Shown here: one piece after another, positions 15,608 to 22,284 of the stretch
Numbering within the stretch: position 1 is the first letter of the stretch
Layout: the number at the start of each line of letters is the position of its first letter
Assembly: GCA_030642635.1 (NCBI GenBank)
Contig: DAOWNK010000011.1
Location: 1-24,374, forward strand
Direction: 5' to 3'
DNA: 24,374 nucleotides
Origin: Pirellulales bacterium
GTDB lineage: Bacteria; Planctomycetota; Planctomycetia; Pirellulales; Thermoguttaceae
Position numbers and translations under genes: made by a program
Notes under the pieces: model-generated
Seen by the model: only the letters and a program-made list of their open reading frames with translations
Told to the model about the DNA's origin: nothing
The model's database searches: none

Positions 15608-16621
15608 CTAAAACCCGCGTGCGGCCTTGATGTCGTCGAAGTCGCGCAGGTGGTAGTCGATCCCCACGTAGTCGAGCACCCGGCACAGGCCCCTTAGTGC
15701 AACGCCCATACCGTCCGGTCCGCTGAACCCGCCGAACTGCCCGCCGCCTTTAACGTGCGGCTCCAGGTCCAGAAACACTCCAGGGATGCCGCGCCGGCGA
15801 AGTTTTCGTTCCAGCGAAGGCAGTACGCGGCCGAAGTCGCGAAGTATCGCCTCGTGGGCACTATCGCCCATGTCGGCCGGCACGAAGTTGGCCAGCACGT
15901 CTTCCTCGACGTGCCCGCCCTTGGCGATCGCCGGCGGGTTGTGGTAGTCCTTAATGTGCAGCCAGCCCAGGCCCGGACGCATCGCCACGTACTGTTCAAA
16001 CAACTCCCCCGGCGAGTAGCCCTGTACGATCACGTTGGCCGCGTCGAAGACCAGCACCATGGCCGGGTGGTTCACCTTGCGATATATCTCGGCCAGGATG
16101 TGGCCGTTGCTGCCGACCAGGTTCGCCTCAATCTCCAGCCCGAACGTCAGATCGCTGCGGTGGCAGACCTCGGCAATCCGGCCCAACTGGTCGATCGTCT
16201 GCGAGAGGTGTTCCCGCGGATCGGCGCCCTTGGGATGGTAGAACGAGAAACCGCGAATCAGCTTCGCCTCGAACGCATGGGCAATCTTGCAGGCCTTGTT
16301 TACATCACGGTCGAGATATCGTTTGAACGGAACGTAGGCGTTGTGTGTGCCGTCGTCGACGTTTCGCAGCTTCACCTTGCCGATAGGCGAGCCGATCGAC
16401 GAGACGTTCAGCCCATATTCGTCTTGCAGGTGGCGGACCTTTTGTATCTCCGAGGTGGTCAGCTTCATTACGTTTTTAATGCCGCCGCCGACGTCGATAA
16501 ACCGGATGCTGTAGTATTGCAGCCCCAGCGCGGCGAATGCGGCGAACTGCTGTACGGCGGTCTTCTGGTTGGCGGCTTCGTCGGCAAAACCGGAAATAAT
16601 CACACGTGGATTGGCGGCCAT
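15608..16621 (-). CDS. Sugar phosphate isomerase/epimerase-like TIM barrel protein
   Basis: From ATG 16619-16621 the protein has 337 residues; an upstream in-frame TTG at 16658-16660 would add 13 without better support. It has the alternating beta-alpha pattern of xylose-isomerase-like TIM barrels, beginning VIISGFADEAA. Likely metal ligands on strand ends are the Glu residues of FGLEIEANLVG, Asp of LVFDAANVI, His of WLHIKDYH and Glu of FLDLEPHV. Family members isomerise or epimerise sugars or inososes; the substrate cannot be assigned. It is divergent from the aminotransferase and oxidoreductase pair, which suggests a shared carbohydrate or cyclitol pathway. SD sequence is weak. The 3' end abuts repeat A3. 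Confidence 0.85.
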   Translation of the reverse strand: MAANPRVIISGFADEAANQKTAVQQFAAFAALGLQYYSIRFIDVGGGIKNVMKLTTSEIQKVRHLQDEYGLNVSSIGSPIGKVKLRNVDDGTHNAYVPFKRYLDRDVNKACKIAHAFEAKLIRGFSFYHPKGADPREHLSQTIDQLGRIAEVCHRSDLTFGLEIEANLVGSNGHILAEIYRKVNHPAMVLVFDAANVIVQGYSPGELFEQYVAMRPGLGWLHIKDYHNPPAIAKGGHVEEDVLANFVPADMGDSAHEAILRDFGRVLPSLERKLRRRGIPGVFLDLEPHVKGGGQFGGFSGPDGMGVALRGLCRVLDYVGIDYHLRDFDDIKAARGF

Positions 16622-16701
16622 GGTATGGTGTCCATTACTGGGGTTAATGTGATAGTTCAACGAACTGTTATTATGGATTTACAAATAGTTTGTGGCAAGG
16701 G

Positions 16702-16730
16702 GGTAGGATGGTAGGTGGTAGGCGGTAGGA
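16702..16730. repeat. G-rich heptamer tandem repeat (GGTAGGN)
   Basis: Four units of GGTAGGN (N = A, T, C, A) follow a run of G. It sits in the 355-base gap between the divergent isomerase and aminotransferase genes, just before a small hairpin at 16740-16755 (GTCGGGC / GCCCGAC). The gap also holds the promoter and structured leader listed separately. Confidence 0.75.
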
Positions 16731-16793
16731 TGTGTAGCGGTCGGGCTTGCCCGACGTGTTGGGGTTGTCCACGATAGGATTTTCACCCCCCCA

Positions 16794-16821
16794 TTGCATT
16801 CCCGAATGGTTCGGCTATAAT
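16794..16821 (+). promoter_or_regulatory. Sigma-70-like promoter for the aminotransferase operon
   Basis: TTGCAT (16794-16799) and TATAAT (16816-16821) are separated by 16 bases. The -10 box is consensus and the -35 box matches 4 of 6. Transcription would start near 16828, about 150 bases before the aminotransferase start codon. It is the best promoter match I found in the window. Confidence 0.55.
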
Positions 16822-16828
16822 TCATAAA

Positions 16829-16935
16829 AGTTTGATACTCGCCGGCATCCGTAGCGGCACTGCCGGCACAGAAGAGTACTCTGTGTTGGACCGATCACCC
16901 GAAATACCGGGCCGGCCTGGTACAGGGTTTTTTTT
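16829..16935 (+). ncRNA. Candidate structured leader RNA upstream of the aminotransferase gene
   Basis: Immediately downstream of the promoter, three hairpins follow in order: GCCGGCA/TGCCGGC (16841-16867, with CCG/CGG inside), CACAGA/TCTGTG (16867-16885) and TACCGGGCC/GGCCTGGTA (16905-16922). A run of eight T residues follows at 16928-16935. This could be an attenuator, a riboswitch-like leader or a small RNA of about 105 bases. I do not recognise a known riboswitch class in it. Confidence 0.4.
16905..16935 (+). terminator. Terminator-like hairpin with T8 run in the leader
   Basis: The near-perfect palindrome TACCGGGCCGGCCTGGTA is followed after 5 bases by TTTTTTTT. It lies 41 bases before the aminotransferase ATG, so termination here would control the operon. 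The 5-base gap before the T run is longer than usual, which weakens the call. Confidence 0.4.
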
Positions 16936-16976
16936 ATGGGAAAAAGGGAAAAAGAAGGAAAAAGGAGAGTGAAAGT

Positions 16977-18350
16977 ATGTCAACGCAAAAGCCTCAAGAC
17001 CTGACGCCGCGAAAAGTTCAGGCCGTTCAGACGAAATACCGCCGGATCGCAACCGATATTCCAGTGCCCGAGTCGATCCCGATCCTCGAAAAACTCCGCC
17101 GGTACGAACCGCTGTCGATGGGCGGACAGCCGCCGGTCGTTTGGGACCGTGCCGAAGGCATACAGGTATACGACCGATGGGGGAACATGTGGCTCGACTG
17201 GTCCTCGGGCGTGCTGGTGACCAACGCCGGCCACTGCCACCCGAAAATCCGCCAGGCGATGCTCGATCAGCTTAACCACGGGCTTATTCACAACTATTGT
17301 TTTCCGTCGGAGGTGCGTGCCAACCTGGTCGAGGAGTTGGGCAAGGTTGCACCGGAGGGACTAACCAAAACATTCCTGCTGACGACCGGCTCTGAGGCCA
17401 TCGAGTGTGCGATCAAACTTGCCCGAACCCACGGCAGGCAGATCGGCGGCGACAAGAAAATCGGCATCGTTACGTTCGAAAACGCCTTCCACGGACGCAC
17501 GCTCGGCTCGCAGATGGCCGGCGGCATTCCGGCGCTGAAGCAGTGGATCGTCAACGTCGACAAGGACATGGTGCAGGCGCCGTTTCCCGACGGATTCAGA
17601 TGCCCGGACACCAGTTTCGAGGGATTCCTGAAATCGCTCGACCGACAGGGTGTAACGCCGGATATGGTCGCCGGCGTGATGACCGAGACCTATCAGGGCG
17701 GCAACGCCAGCTTCGCACCGCCGGAGTATATCCAAAAACTACGGGCATGGTGCGATGAACATCGTGTGCTGCTGATATTCGACGAGGTGCAGGCCGGATT
17801 CGGCCGAACCGGCACGTACTGGGGCTTCGAGCACTACGGCGTGGCGCCGGAGTTGATCTGCTGCGGCAAGGGTATTACCAGCGGGATGCCGCTCTCGGCG
17901 GTGATCGGCCGGCCGGAGATTATGGACCTGTACCCGCCCGGCTCTATGACCTCGACCCACACGGGCAACCCGGTCTGCGTGGCGGCGGCGATGGCCAGTC
18001 TCAAGGTGATTGAGGAAGAAAACCTGGTGGAAAATACCCGGCGGATGGGCGAGATACTACAGCCGGAGTTACGGCGGATCGGCGGCCGGTTCCCGGATCA
18101 CATTGGGGCGGTGCACGGCAAGGGGCTTGTCGCATCGCTGCACATCGTACATCCCGGCGGGATCGAGCCGAACGCGGAACTGGCTTCCAAGATCGTCCGC
18201 CGGTGTGTAGAAAAGGGGTTGCTGATGTTCGCACCGGTCGGCTATGCCGGCGCGTCGGTGAAGATTTCGCCGCCGCTGGTCATCGAGAAAGAGCCGCTCC
18301 GGGAAAGTATCTCGGTGCTGGAAGAAGTCCTTGAGGAGGTGTTGCAATGA
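16977..18350 (+). CDS. Class III PLP-dependent aminotransferase
   Basis: The 457-residue protein belongs to the acetylornithine/GABA/ornithine aminotransferase fold. AAGGAG at 16962-16967 precedes ATG 16977 by 9 bases. Visible features are the small-domain start SSGVLVTNAGHCHPKI, the cofactor-phosphate loop TTGSEAIECAIKLAR, ENAFHGRTLGS stacking on PLP, Asp269 in LLIFDEVQAGFGRTG contacting the pyridine nitrogen, and Lys298 in CCGKGITSGMPLSAV as the Schiff-base lysine. All catalytic residues are intact. It transfers an amino group to an aldehyde or keto substrate; which one is not determinable. Its stop overlaps the oxidoreductase start by 4 bases (ATGA), so the two are translationally coupled and probably act in the same pathway, with the oxidoreductase generating the carbonyl that is aminated. 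Confidence 0.93.
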   Translation: MSTQKPQDLTPRKVQAVQTKYRRIATDIPVPESIPILEKLRRYEPLSMGGQPPVVWDRAEGIQVYDRWGNMWLDWSSGVLVTNAGHCHPKIRQAMLDQLNHGLIHNYCFPSEVRANLVEELGKVAPEGLTKTFLLTTGSEAIECAIKLARTHGRQIGGDKKIGIVTFENAFHGRTLGSQMAGGIPALKQWIVNVDKDMVQAPFPDGFRCPDTSFEGFLKSLDRQGVTPDMVAGVMTETYQGGNASFAPPEYIQKLRAWCDEHRVLLIFDEVQAGFGRTGTYWGFEHYGVAPELICCGKGITSGMPLSAVIGRPEIMDLYPPGSMTSTHTGNPVCVAAAMASLKVIEEENLVENTRRMGEILQPELRRIGGRFPDHIGAVHGKGLVASLHIVHPGGIEPNAELASKIVRRCVEKGLLMFAPVGYAGASVKISPPLVIEKEPLRESISVLEEVLEEVLQ

Positions 18351-19576
18351 ACAAACTCGACTGTGTCATAGTCGGCGGCGGCATGATCACACACGACCAG
18401 ATACTCCCGTCGATCTACCACCTGCAACGAATCGGTCTGATCGGATCGATCAAGGTCTGTGCGCTTAACTCCGCCCCGCTGCGAGAGCTGGCCGAGGAAA
18501 AGCAATTCGCCGAGGCATTTCCCGGGCGGAGTTTCGAGGCATTTCCAGCCCTGGACGAAGACCCGGAGAAAATGCACCCCGATCTGTACAAAGAGATTAT
18601 CGCCTCCATGCCGCCGGGCAACATGGTGGTGGTGGCCGTGCCCGACCATTTTCACGATCCGGTAATCCGCGTCGCCTTGGAACACGATCAGCACGTGCTG
18701 ACGGTCAAACCGCTGGTGTCGACGTATGCCCAGTCTATCGAGATCGAAAAACTCTCGCACAACCGGGGGCTGTACGTCGGCGTGGAGTACCACAAGCGGT
18801 TCGACCGGCGATCGTTGGACGCCAGACGCCTGTACCGTGCGGGCCGATTCGGGGAGTTCCGCTGCGGCGAGGCCAAGATGATCGAGCCGTATTGCTACCG
18901 ACACTCGAATTTTCAGAACTGGTTCACCAAGGAGAACAGCGACCCGTTCACCTACGTCGGCTGCCACTACGTCGACCTGGTGTACTTTATTACCGGTCTG
19001 CGGCCGGTCGAGGTCTCGGTCCGGGGCGTCGAAGGCACGTTCCCGAACGGGAACGTCGGCTACATGTGGTCTTCCGGTCGGGTGGTTTGGGAAAACGACG
19101 CGGTAATGAGCATTACCGACGGCCTGGGTTACCCGGACGAGGGCGCCGGCACAAACGACCAGTGCATGGTGATGTACTGCGAGGGTGACGACTGCGGGGC
19201 GATCATCAAGCACAACGACCAGTTCCGGGGCGTTAGCCACGGCTACGTCGACCACGATTCCGGCGCGGCGTTCCGCTACGTAAGTCCCGACTACTTCCGC
19301 ATGGTCCCCTGGGAAGGCGACGGTTTCAAACCGGTCGGCTACGGCTACGACTCGATCGAGGCCAACGTCCGTGCCGCCATGCGAGTAGCAGCCGGCAAGG
19401 ATTTGCCCGTACGGCAAAAGGTTATCAAGGAAATCGACGACCACGGTATTCTAGCCACACCGGCCAACAGTTCGATCAACGAGTTGGTAACCGAGGCAGC
19501 GCGGTTGTCGATAGCAGCGGACGGCCAACCGGCGGTGATAGAATACGGTCCGACGCCGACGGTACGGTTGCGCTGA
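18347..19576 (+). CDS. Gfo/Idh/MocA family oxidoreductase
   Basis: The 409-residue cytoplasmic enzyme begins in the ATGA overlap with the aminotransferase stop. The N-terminal Rossmann fold shows VIVGGGMITHDQILPS in place of the usual GxGxxG, VVVAVPDHFHDP and Lys121-Pro122 in LTVKPLV, equivalent to the EKP motif. The C-terminal sheet domain has GVEYHKRFDRRS and His207 in GCHYVDLVYFI, the usual catalytic His position. Family members oxidise or reduce sugars and cyclitols with NAD(P). Coupled translation with an aminotransferase suggests oxidation of a hydroxyl followed by amination, as in amino-sugar or amino-cyclitol routes. The substrate is an inference only. A family B hairpin follows 10 bases after the stop. 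Confidence 0.92.
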   Translation: MNKLDCVIVGGGMITHDQILPSIYHLQRIGLIGSIKVCALNSAPLRELAEEKQFAEAFPGRSFEAFPALDEDPEKMHPDLYKEIIASMPPGNMVVVAVPDHFHDPVIRVALEHDQHVLTVKPLVSTYAQSIEIEKLSHNRGLYVGVEYHKRFDRRSLDARRLYRAGRFGEFRCGEAKMIEPYCYRHSNFQNWFTKENSDPFTYVGCHYVDLVYFITGLRPVEVSVRGVEGTFPNGNVGYMWSSGRVVWENDAVMSITDGLGYPDEGAGTNDQCMVMYCEGDDCGAIIKHNDQFRGVSHGYVDHDSGAAFRYVSPDYFRMVPWEGDGFKPVGYGYDSIEANVRAAMRVAAGKDLPVRQKVIKEIDDHGILATPANSSINELVTEAARLSIAADGQPAVIEYGPTPTVRLR

Positions 19577-19585
19577 CAATCCATG

Positions 19586-19609
19586 TTTAGCCCCGGCGTC
19601 CACGCCGGG
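19586..19609. repeat. Family B hairpin, single copy
   Basis: TTTAGCCCCGGCGTC with CACGCCGGG after it forms a hairpin of the same type as 4090-4169, with a shorter loop. It lies between the oxidoreductase stop and the queF stop, which are convergent, so it could act as a boundary between them. Confidence 0.7.
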
Positions 19610-19618
19610 AAATTGCCA

Positions 19619-19632
19619 ATCCGCAAGCGGCT
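19619..19632. repeat. Family C palindrome, copy 1 (overlaps the queF stop)
   Basis: ATCCGCAAGCGGCT, matching the AGCCGCAAGCGGCT consensus except for the second base. The queF stop codon (complement of CTA at 19631-19633) overlaps its right end. Confidence 0.75.
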
Positions 19633-19984
19633 ATGCCTCGAACGTCGCCGTTACGGTGGTGATAATCCCACCCCGGGCGGTGAACGCCGCAACTAGCGTC
19701 ATTTTGCGCGGACGGACCACTGCCGCTAAGTCGTCGAGAATCCGGTTGGCAGCCGCCTCGTAAAAAATTCCCTCATTGCGATACTGCTGTAAATAGAGCT
19801 TCAAGCTCTTCAATTCGACGCACTTTGCCTCGGGCACGTAGGTGAACGTCAGCGTGCCGAAGTCCGGCTGGCCGGTCTTCGGACACACGGATGTAAACTC
19901 CGGGCAGACGATCTCGATTGTATAATCGCGGCCCGGGTGCGGGTTGTCGAACGTTTCCAGAACATCGCGGAAATTGTCACTCAC
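19631..19984 (-). CDS. queF: NADPH-dependent 7-cyano-7-deazaguanine reductase (QueF)
   Basis: QueF reduces preQ0 to preQ1 in queuosine biosynthesis. I place the start at GTG 19982-19984 because AGGAG precedes it by 7 bases on the minus strand; this gives 117 residues. An ATG much further upstream (20137) would add 51 unrelated residues. The active-site cysteine is Cys34 in FTSVCPKTGQPDFGT, with Asp41 in the same motif; VELKSLKLYLQQYRNEG matches the NADPH-binding region. Glu76 in IFYEAAANRI is retained, while the preceding residue is Tyr75 where B. subtilis QueF has His. It is the short, single-domain type, shorter than the 165-residue B. subtilis enzyme. It is divergent from queC with 103 bases between starts. 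Confidence 0.93.
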   Translation of the reverse strand: MSDNFRDVLETFDNPHPGRDYTIEIVCPEFTSVCPKTGQPDFGTLTFTYVPEAKCVELKSLKLYLQQYRNEGIFYEAAANRILDDLAAVVRPRKMTLVAAFTARGGIITTVTATFEA

Positions 19985-20043
19985 GTCTCTACTCCTTATA
20001 CCGGTACAACTATTGTGCCATAATAAACAGTTTGTGAAAAGAG

Positions 20044-20057
20044 AGCCGCTTGCGGCT
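20044..20057. repeat. Family C palindrome, copy 2 (between queF and queC)
   Basis: AGCCGCTTGCGGCT followed by TCGCA, the same extended pattern as copy 3. It lies in the divergent gap 31 bases before the queC start. Confidence 0.85.
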
Positions 20058-20087
20058 TCGCACCTGGTGGTCACAATAGTAAACAGC

Positions 20088-20792
20088 ATGAACAAACCTG
20101 CCGTCATCTTGCTTTCCGGTGGGCTGGATTCAGCCACTACCGCAGCGATTGCACGTGAGCAGGGGTTTACGCTCTACGCGCTGTCGGTCGACTACGGCCA
20201 GCGACACCGGTTCGAGCTTCACTCCGCCCGGCGCGTCGCCGAGGCGATTGGCGTCGAGCAGCACATCGTAGCACCGGTCGACCTGGCGGCATTCGGCGGC
20301 AGTGCGCTTACCGACGATATCGAAGTGCCAAAGGACCGTAACATCGAACAAATGAAACGAGAGATTCCGGTTACATACGTACCGGCACGCAACCTTGTGC
20401 TGCTGTCGCTGGCGGTTGGTTATGCAGAGGTGCTCGGCGCGGCGGATATTTTCATCGGCGTCAACGCGGTCGATTACAGCGGGTATCCCGACTGCCGGCC
20501 GGAGTTCATCGCCGCGCTGACTAAAACTGCCAACCTTGCGACCAAGGCCGGCGTCCAACACCGACTGAAATTTGAAATCCACACGCCGCTTATCAATTTG
20601 ACCAAGGCACAGATAATCCGCCGCGGCACGCAACTCGGCGTCGATTACGCCATGACACACTCATGCTACGACCCGACAGAAAGCGGCATAAGCTGCGGCC
20701 GCTGCGACGCCTGCCTGCTGCGACTTAAAGGCTTTGCCGAAGCAGGGTTGAAGGACCCGATTACGTACCAGCCGCTTGCGGCTTCGCAGTAA
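20088..20792 (+). CDS. queC: 7-cyano-7-deazaguanine synthase (QueC)
   Basis: QueC converts 7-carboxy-7-deazaguanine to preQ0 using ATP and ammonia. From ATG 20088 the protein has 234 residues, the family length; starts further upstream in the frame would add sequence encoded by repeat copy 2. The PP-loop ATPase motif is at residues 9-16 (LSGGLDSA). The zinc-binding cysteines are Cys193, Cys203, Cys206 and Cys209 in HSCYDPTESGISCGRCDAC. Conserved PARN (99-102) and NAVDYSGYPDCRPEF (126-140) are present. The last residues, QPLAASQ, are encoded by repeat copy 3. No good SD is seen at the usual distance. queE follows 64 bases downstream, across a weak terminator-like hairpin and a heptamer repeat. 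Confidence 0.96.
   Translation: MNKPAVILLSGGLDSATTAAIAREQGFTLYALSVDYGQRHRFELHSARRVAEAIGVEQHIVAPVDLAAFGGSALTDDIEVPKDRNIEQMKREIPVTYVPARNLVLLSLAVGYAEVLGAADIFIGVNAVDYSGYPDCRPEFIAALTKTANLATKAGVQHRLKFEIHTPLINLTKAQIIRRGTQLGVDYAMTHSCYDPTESGISCGRCDACLLRLKGFAEAGLKDPITYQPLAASQ
20770..20783. repeat. Family C palindrome, copy 3 (3' end of queC)
   Basis: AGCCGCTTGCGGCT followed by TCGCA. It is translated in frame and supplies the C-terminal QPLAAS of QueC. Confidence 0.85.
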
Positions 20793-20796
20793 TAGT

Positions 20797-20822
20797 GCCC
20801 CCGCACGCAGTACGGGGCTTTT
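20797..20822 (+). terminator. Weak terminator-like hairpin after queC
   Basis: GCCCC (20797-20801) pairs with GGGGC (20814-20818) around a 12-base loop, followed by TTTT. The stem is short, so readthrough to queE is likely. Confidence 0.3.
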
Positions 20823-20824
20823 AC

Positions 20825-20856
20825 TGGCCCCTGGCCCCTGACCCCTGGCCCCTGAC
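20825..20856. repeat. C-rich heptamer repeat directly before the queE start
   Basis: TGGCCCC, TGGCCCC, TGACCCC and TGGCCCC units, then TGAC, run straight into ATG 20857. This replaces the position where a Shine-Dalgarno sequence would be. Confidence 0.85.
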
Positions 20857-21555
20857 ATGCGAATTGCCGAAATCTTCCGATCACTCCAGGGCGAGGGCCT
20901 GCTGACAGGCGCCGATAGCGTCTTCGTACGCACTAGCGGCTGCAACCTGCGATGCCGGTATTGCGATACGGTATACGCCTCGTGGACGCCGGAGGGAGAG
21001 AATCTCTCGGTCGGTGAGATCGTGGATCAGGTTGATCGGTTGGCTAAGCCGCAAGCGGCTGGGCATGTGGTGATTACCGGCGGCGAGCCGATGCTGTTTG
21101 CCGAGTTGATCTTGCTGTGCGCCGCACTGCGTCGGACGGGCAAACATATCACGATAGAAACTGCCGGGACGTTGTATCTGCCTGCCAAGTGTGACTTGAT
21201 CTCAATCAGCCCAAAACTGTCCAATTCGACCCCGTCGCCGGATATTGCCCCGCAATGGACACGGCGGCACGAATCGAACCGGCACGCCCCGCAGGTCATC
21301 CGCCAACTGGTTGCCGAGCACGAATACCAACTGAAATTCGTGGTCGATTGCCCGGACGATTGCCGCGAGGTCGAGATGTACCTGTCGGAGTTTCCCGAGA
21401 TTGACCGCGATCGGGTAATGCTCATGCCGCAGGGGACCGATGCGGACGAGTTGGCCGAAAGGGCCGCATGGCTGGAACTTTATTGCGTCGAGCACGGGCT
21501 GAAATTCTGCCCACGCCGGCAGATCGAGTGGTTCGGCTCGGTACGCGGTACGTGA
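20857..21555 (+). CDS. queE: 7-carboxy-7-deazaguanine synthase (QueE), radical SAM
   Basis: QueE rearranges 6-carboxytetrahydropterin to 7-carboxy-7-deazaguanine. The 232-residue protein opens with MRIAEIFRSLQGEG, typical of the family. The radical SAM cluster ligands are Cys29, Cys33 and Cys36 in SGCNLRCRYCDT, and VITGGEPML is the SAM-binding GGEP motif. SPKLSNSTP and PQGTDADEL are further family landmarks. Just before the GGEP strand, DRLAKPQAAGHVV contains residues encoded by repeat copy 4, which appears to lengthen the loop. No SD is present because a heptamer repeat abuts the start codon. The gene follows queC; queD is absent from the window, so that step must be encoded elsewhere. Confidence 0.95.
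   Translation: MRIAEIFRSLQGEGLLTGADSVFVRTSGCNLRCRYCDTVYASWTPEGENLSVGEIVDQVDRLAKPQAAGHVVITGGEPMLFAELILLCAALRRTGKHITIETAGTLYLPAKCDLISISPKLSNSTPSPDIAPQWTRRHESNRHAPQVIRQLVAEHEYQLKFVVDCPDDCREVEMYLSEFPEIDRDRVMLMPQGTDADELAERAAWLELYCVEHGLKFCPRRQIEWFGSVRGT
21047..21060. repeat. Family C palindrome, copy 4 (inside queE)
   Basis: A perfect AGCCGCAAGCGGCT within the queE coding sequence, read in frame as part of AKPQAA, in the loop before the GGEP strand. Confidence 0.85.
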
Positions 21556-21557
21556 AG

Positions 21558-21690
21558 AGGGAAGGGGGAGGAGGGAATGTTCTTTCCTGCGAAGACCATT
21601 CAAAAGCCCCCCGACTGCGTGGGGGCACAAACCATTGCTAAGCCGCAAGCGGCTTTCTTTCCTCTTTCCACCTTCTCCCTTCCCCCTTCC
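21558..21690. repeat. Inverted purine/pyrimidine tracts around family C copy 5
   Basis: GGGAAGGGGGAGGAGGGAA at 21559-21577 is roughly complementary to the pyrimidine tract at 21671-21690 (CCTTCTCCCTTCCCCCTTCC). Between them lies the family C palindrome AGCCGCAAGCGGCT at 21641-21654, followed by TTTCTTT. The whole gap between queE and the convergent nucleotidyltransferase gene is repeat-like. The hairpin with its T-rich tail could end queE transcription. Confidence 0.65.
21641..21654. repeat. Family C palindrome, copy 5 (3' of queE)
   Basis: A perfect AGCCGCAAGCGGCT preceded by GCTA, as in copy 4. It is the rightmost of five copies within 2036 bases. Confidence 0.85.
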
Positions 21691-21693
21691 GTT

Positions 21694-22284
21694 CTACGTT
21701 GGATGTGGATCGTAAAATTCCGCCACAAGTTTCTCGAACTGTTCGGTTCTCTCGTCGTCCGAAGTTACCAACTCCGATAATTCGCTGCGTACCCAATCCA
21801 TCTCGAGCGAACCGGGGTTTGCCGCCAGGATTCCTCGAATGTCCTCTTGGTCTTGCGGCCGAAAGGCTATGAGTTTCAAAAGCAACAGTCCCTCAGCATC
21901 TGCGACACGGACTTGCCACTGTCCAATGTTTTCCAACGCGGCTCGATCCAAAATACGTTTGAAGACCGGAAGCACAGCCTTAATCCAATCGACCCTAACA
22001 TGCCCAAAAGTAAAGTCCAGCAGATGTTCACTGTTCCAATCGCCGATCGATTTGCGCACGTCCATACTGAATCCATGCTCGATGAGCGATTCGAGCAGCC
22101 GAGGAAGTTCCATCTGTGGAATGTTTACCATCAGATCGATGTCGCGAGTTGTGCGGATAGGTCCGCGCAACGCGACACCAAGTCCGCCGATAAGCGCATA
22201 ATCCGTTTTCCGCTCGTTTAACACACGAGCAAGCAGCTTCAGCCCTTGGAGCAAATCATCACTTAACGTTGGACGTGGCGACAT
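21694..22284 (-). CDS. Nucleotidyltransferase-fold protein (AbiEii/MNT-like)
   Basis: The 196-residue protein has the signature of the polymerase-beta-like nucleotidyltransferase fold: YALIGGLGVALRGPIRTTRDIDLMV holds the GG helix and the catalytic-type Asp-Ile-Asp pair near residues 48-50, here in TRDIDLMV. LLLLKLIAFRPQDQEDIRGIL is the downstream helix seen in such proteins. Members include AbiEii-type toxins, MNT antitoxins and stand-alone proteins of unknown target. Its start overlaps the end of the 84-residue gene by 26 bases, so the two are coupled. A toxin-antitoxin role is possible but not shown, because the partner lacks a recognised antitoxin domain. GGAG lies 13 bases before the ATG, a wide spacing. 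Confidence 0.75.
   Translation of the reverse strand: MSPRPTLSDDLLQGLKLLARVLNERKTDYALIGGLGVALRGPIRTTRDIDLMVNIPQMELPRLLESLIEHGFSMDVRKSIGDWNSEHLLDFTFGHVRVDWIKAVLPVFKRILDRAALENIGQWQVRVADAEGLLLLKLIAFRPQDQEDIRGILAANPGSLEMDWVRSELSELVTSDDERTEQFEKLVAEFYDPHPT

Noticed and set aside
18242..19444. 400-codon minus-strand frame opposite the oxidoreductase
   Set aside because: The plus-strand gene has clear Gfo/Idh/MocA motifs and coupling to the aminotransferase. The antisense frame has no recognisable domain and arises from GC-biased third positions.
19944..20087. Longer QueC start, adding 48 residues
   Set aside because: The extra residues overlap the 5' end of queF and include sequence translated from repeat copy 2. 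ATG 20088 gives the family length and the usual position of the PP-loop.
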